In this document: positions 61,047 through 64,000 of the stretch, piece after piece
Layout of the letters: each line of letters starts with the position of its first letter
Numbering within the stretch: position 1 is the first letter of the stretch
The notes under the pieces: model-generated
What the model was told of the DNA's origin: nothing
Databases searched by the model: none
What the model saw: only the letters and a program-made list of their open reading frames with translations
Translations under genes and position numbers: made by a program
Source of the DNA: Paenirhizobium cremeum
GTDB taxonomy: Bacteria; Pseudomonadota; Alphaproteobacteria; Rhizobiales; Rhizobiaceae
Assembly: GCF_022884085.1 (NCBI RefSeq)
Contig: NZ_JAGGCS010000003.1
Coordinates: forward strand, 157,437-221,436
Direction of reading: 5' to 3'
Length of the DNA: 64,000 nucleotides

Positions 61047-62111
61047 ATGGAGCATAATCACTTCTTTCCGCCCCATGAGGGGATCACGCTTGCGTCGATC
61101 GCCGCTCATGTGGGGGCGGAACTGTTGGACCAGGGTGCGGGCGATCGGGTGATCCGGTCGGTCGCGCCAGTTAACCGTGCGCGTGCGGGTGACATCTGTT
61201 ACATCCTGTCTCGTCGCAGCAAGGAAGAGCTGAAGACCTGCGAGGCTTCCGCGATCATCTGCGACAAGGCGCTACGGTCCCTTATTCCTGACCATATCCC
61301 GGTACTTCTGAGTTCGGCTCCGGCTATGGCTTTCGCCATGGCGGGCGGCCTGCTTTATCCGTCGGGTCTTCGGCCGGTGGCCACTGTGGATCAGGCAGAG
61401 GCGATTTCGCCGGCGGCTTTCGTCGACCCGTCGGCAAGGCTGGAAGCGGACGTGCGGATCGAGCCTATGGCGGTCATCGGTGCGGATGTCGAAATCGGCA
61501 GTGGCAGCCATATCGGCGCAGGTGCTGTGATCGGGCGTGGCGTCCGTATCGGCCGCAATTGCACCATTGCGTCGGGCGCAACCGTACAGACCGCTCTGAT
61601 CGGCAACAATGTCATCATCCATAACGGCGCCCGTATCGGGCAGGATGGCTTCGGATATGCGCCCGGACCGCGCGGCATGATAAAGATCGTGCAGGTTGGC
61701 CGGGTCATCATTCAGGATCATGTCGAGATCGGTGCCAATACGACGATCGACCGCGGCACCATGGATGACACCGTGATCGGTGAGGGAACCAAGATCGATA
61801 ACCTGGTGCAGATCGGGCACAATGTCCGCATCGGCCGCCATTGCGGCATCGTCAGCCAGGTGGGTATCGCCGGCAGCACGCGCATCGGCGATGGCGTGAT
61901 GCTTGGCGGGGCCTGCGGGGTCAATGGCCACATCACTATTGGCGACGGTGCCCAGATTGCCGCGATGAGCGGCGTTCTTTCGGATGTGCCGCCGGGTGAA
62001 CGTTACGGCGGGGTGCCGGCACGCCCCATGAAGGATTATCTTCGCGAAGTCGCCGAAATGCTCAGCCGCACGGATAGCCGCAACAAGGAAAAGGAGGGCA
62101 AGAATGACTGA
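61047..62111 (+). CDS. lpxD: UDP-3-O-(3-hydroxymyristoyl)glucosamine N-acyltransferase
   Basis: A 354-residue trimeric acyltransferase of lipid A synthesis. It has an N-terminal uridine-binding domain and a C-terminal left-handed beta-helix of hexapeptide repeats (for example [20 protein letters not shown]) containing the catalytic His in [12 protein letters not shown]. The stop overlaps the fabZ start by eight bases, so translation is coupled. Confidence 0.98.
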   Translation: MEHNHFFPPHEGITLASIAAHVGAELLDQGAGDRVIRSVAPVNRARAGDICYILSRRSKEELKTCEASAIICDKALRSLIPDHIPVLLSSAPAMAFAMAGGLLYPSGLRPVATVDQAEAISPAAFVDPSARLEADVRIEPMAVIGADVEIGSGSHIGAGAVIGRGVRIGRNCTIASGATVQTALIGNNVIIHNGARIGQDGFGYAPGPRGMIKIVQVGRVIIQDHVEIGANTTIDRGTMDDTVIGEGTKIDNLVQIGHNVRIGRHCGIVSQVGIAGSTRIGDGVMLGGACGVNGHITIGDGAQIAAMSGVLSDVPPGERYGGVPARPMKDYLREVAEMLSRTDSRNKEKEGKND

Positions 62112-62571
62112 AGGCGTGAAGACGGAACTGGGTTCGGCCGATGTCCTCCAGATCATGAAATTCCTGCCCCACCGCTATCCGTTCCTGCTGGTGGACAAAA
62201 TCATCGAGATCGACGGCGATAATTCCGCGATCGGCATCAAGAACGTGACGGCCAACGAGCCGCATTTCACCGGACATTTTCCGGAAGCGCCGATCATGCC
62301 GGGTGTTCTGCTGATCGAAGGCATGGCCCAGACGGCCGGCGCGATCTGCGCGCGCAAGGAAGGGCAGGGTGGAAACCTCGTCTACTTCATGACGATCGAC
62401 AACGCACGCTTCCGCAAGCCTGTGGTGCCGGGTGATCGCGTGGAGTACCATGTCGTGAAGCAGAAGCAGCGCGGCAACATCTGGAAGTTCCACTGCGACG
62501 CCAAGGTGGATGGTGCCCTGGTGGCGGAAGCCGATATCGGCGCGATGATTATGCGCAAGGATGACAAATGA
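62104..62571 (+). CDS. fabZ: 3-Hydroxyacyl-[acyl-carrier-protein] dehydratase FabZ
   Basis: A 155-residue hot-dog-fold dehydratase of fatty-acid synthesis. The catalytic His and Glu are in [20 protein letters not shown]. Its start overlaps lpxD by eight bases, and its stop overlaps lpxA by four. The placement inside the lpx cluster is standard and balances membrane and lipid A acyl chains. Confidence 0.99.
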   Translation: MTEGVKTELGSADVLQIMKFLPHRYPFLLVDKIIEIDGDNSAIGIKNVTANEPHFTGHFPEAPIMPGVLLIEGMAQTAGAICARKEGQGGNLVYFMTIDNARFRKPVVPGDRVEYHVVKQKQRGNIWKFHCDAKVDGALVAEADIGAMIMRKDDK

Positions 62572-63383
62572 GCATGATCGCCGCAAGCGCCAGCATTCAT
62601 CCCCTTGCAGTCGTCGAAGAGGGAGCGGTGATCGGGGAGAACGTCCGGATCGGCCCTTTCTGTCATGTCGGCGCGAAGGTGAAGCTCGGCGATGGCTGCG
62701 AACTGATTTCCCATGCTTCGGTGACAGGCCTGACGACCATCGGCCGCAATGCGAGGATTTTCCCCTGTGCGGTGATCGGCGGGGAACCGCAGAGCATTCA
62801 TCACGCCGGCGAGGAAACCACGCTGACGATCGGTGACAATTGCACGATGCGGGAAGGCGTGACGATGAACACCGGCACCGTCGAAGGCGGCGGCAAGACG
62901 GTGGTCGGCAACAACAACCTGTTCCTCGCCAATTCCCACGTGGCGCATGATTGCCAGCTCGGCGACAATATCATCCTGTCGAACAACGTGATGCTTGCGG
63001 GCCATGTGAAGGTTGAGGATCGCGTGATCCTCGGCGGCGGCTCGGCGGTGCACCAGTTCACCCGCATCGGCAGACAGGCATTCATCGGTGGTCTGTCCGC
63101 GGTGAGCTACGACGTCATTCCGTACGGCATGCTGAACGGAAATCCGGGTGTCCTCGGCGGCCTGAACGTCGTCGGCATGACACGCGCCGGCATCGAACGG
63201 TCGGTGATTCATCAGGTTCGCCGCGCCTTCAAGCAGATCTTCGAAGGCGAGGGCTCGGCGCGCATCAATGCGGAGGCCATTCGCGGGGAATACCTCGATT
63301 GCCCGCAGGTCATCGAAATCCTGGATTTCATTGCCGCCGAAAGCGACAGGGCGCTTTCTTCACCGTATCGCGGCAAGAGTTGA
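62568..63383 (+). CDS. lpxA: UDP-N-acetylglucosamine O-acyltransferase
   Basis: A 271-residue enzyme, first step of lipid A synthesis. Hexapeptide repeats build the beta-helix, with [20 protein letters not shown] holding the catalytic His. The C-terminal helical domain ends YRGKS. It overlaps fabZ by four bases and lies three bases ahead of lpxI. Confidence 0.99.
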   Translation: MSMIAASASIHPLAVVEEGAVIGENVRIGPFCHVGAKVKLGDGCELISHASVTGLTTIGRNARIFPCAVIGGEPQSIHHAGEETTLTIGDNCTMREGVTMNTGTVEGGGKTVVGNNNLFLANSHVAHDCQLGDNIILSNNVMLAGHVKVEDRVILGGGSAVHQFTRIGRQAFIGGLSAVSYDVIPYGMLNGNPGVLGGLNVVGMTRAGIERSVIHQVRRAFKQIFEGEGSARINAEAIRGEYLDCPQVIEILDFIAAESDRALSSPYRGKS

Positions 63384-63386
63384 TCC

Positions 63387-64000
63387 ATGGCGCCGGACAA
63401 GGCAGCGACGGGTCGTCTGGCGATTGTCGCCGGAAGCGGTCTTTTGCCGCTCTACGTCGCCGAGGCGGCGCGACGGTCCGGTGAGGACCCCTTCATTCTG
63501 CGCCTGAAGGATGAGGCCGATCAGCAGTGGCAGGGTTTCGAGAACGCCGTTGTGGGCGTGGGCGATGTCGCCGGCCTTTCCGCACTTTTCCGTCGTCATG
63601 GGATCGGCCGTGTCGTGCTGTCCGGCGGCGTCAAGCGTCGGCCGGGCTTTCGTGAAATTCACGTCAACCTGAAGGCGCTGATGAAGTTGCCCATGGCGTT
63701 GAAAACGCTGCTTGCGGGCGGCGATGACGCAGTGCTCAAGATGGTGATTTCGCTGATCGAGGCCCAGGGATGCCATGTCATCGGCGTTCAGGACATAGCG
63801 CCCGATCTTCTTGCATCCACCGGTCCGCTGGGAGCGGTAGCGCCGACCGAAGACGATCTGCGTGACATTGCCAGGGGCGCCGAGGCAGCCGAAGCGCTCG
63901 GACGGCTCGACGTCGGACAGGGCGCCGTCACCGTCGGTGGACGTATCGTGGCGCTTGAAGGCGTCGAGGGAACCGATGCCATGCTCGGACGCGTTGCGCG
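63387..64000 (+). CDS. lpxI: UDP-2,3-diacylglucosamine pyrophosphatase LpxI, 5' part
   Basis: The visible 204 residues begin MAPDKAATGRLAIVAGSGLL and include VVLSGGVKRRPGF and GAVAPTEDDLRDIARG, diagnostic of LpxI (DUF1009). The protein is cut at the window edge. It hydrolyses UDP-2,3-diacylglucosamine to lipid X and UMP in alphaproteobacteria, replacing LpxH. lpxB is expected to follow. Confidence 0.95.
   Translation, partial: MAPDKAATGRLAIVAGSGLLPLYVAEAARRSGEDPFILRLKDEADQQWQGFENAVVGVGDVAGLSALFRRHGIGRVVLSGGVKRRPGFREIHVNLKALMKLPMALKTLLAGGDDAVLKMVISLIEAQGCHVIGVQDIAPDLLASTGPLGAVAPTEDDLRDIARGAEAAEALGRLDVGQGAVTVGGRIVALEGVEGTDAMLGRVA

Noticed and set aside
58650..61109. An 819-codon minus-strand open frame over bamA
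   Set aside because: Shadow of bamA, with composition typical of the complement of beta-barrel codons. It has no ribosome-binding site or domain.

Overview
The window is chromosomal core sequence from an alphaproteobacterium, most likely of the Rhizobiaceae (Rhizobium, Agrobacterium, Ensifer or a close relative). The evidence is high GC, an aapJQMP general L-amino-acid transporter, a class I PHA synthase and a phasin, paired DUF1127 proteins, a small RNA of the rhizobial alpha-r14 type, EipB (DUF1849), zf-CHCC/NDUFS6-like and NDUFS4-like respiratory proteins, and CTTGAC-N16/17-type promoters. No prophage, plasmid backbone, CRISPR array or intact insertion sequence is visible.

Layout. 1-6186: NDUFAF3-like and NDUFAF6-like proteins, a small membrane protein, trmFO (minus), two DUF1127 genes each with its own terminator, an antisense-Shine-Dalgarno small RNA on the minus strand (about 4110-4232), and a DUF2157/GDYXXLXY membrane operon. 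6296-10699: tRNA-Leu, trigger factor, a LysE-type exporter with odd flanking repeats, and sthA. 10881-17726: recQ, the radC-map-sfsA block, phaC and a SHOCT-like lipoprotein. 17956-23396: alaC, hom, two paralogous tiny membrane proteins, and recJ. 23456-29386: two identical tandem tRNA-Glu genes with matching promoters, a lipoprotein, a glyoxalase-family protein, a double cold-shock-domain protein, DUF192, tRNA-Pro, an NDUFS4 homologue, tRNA-Arg, a BTLCP peptidase, a 700-base gene-free stretch and a membrane-anchored nuclease-fold protein. 29555-38553: aapJQMP, metC, an NDUFS6-like zinc-finger/FAD-monooxygenase pair, an alpha/beta hydrolase and an endolysin-like protein. 38647-51131: enoyl-CoA hydratase, cysE, DUF3126, phasin, clpS-clpA, an NTF2-like protein, azlCD, a LysR regulator divergent from a DUF1989 protein, a 42-residue membrane peptide, HIT, GNAT, GDPD and RidA genes. 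51250-64000: eipB, then the conserved run rpsB-tsf-pyrH-frr-uppS-cdsA-rseP-bamA-lpxD-fabZ-lpxA-lpxI, the last cut by the window end.

How they work together. The right-hand block couples translation (S2, EF-Ts, RRF), UMP and phospholipid precursor synthesis, undecaprenyl diphosphate, outer-membrane protein assembly and lipid A synthesis. PHA storage (phaC, phasin) is present but dispersed. Four relatives of mitochondrial complex I accessory or assembly proteins (NDUFAF3, NDUFAF6, NDUFS4, NDUFS6) lie within 37 kb. The least-explained elements are the triple anti-SD small RNA and its palindromic upstream region, the DDFEG-x-RNWAMI paralogue pair, the LysR/DUF1989/AzlCD locus and the 42-residue peptide gene.
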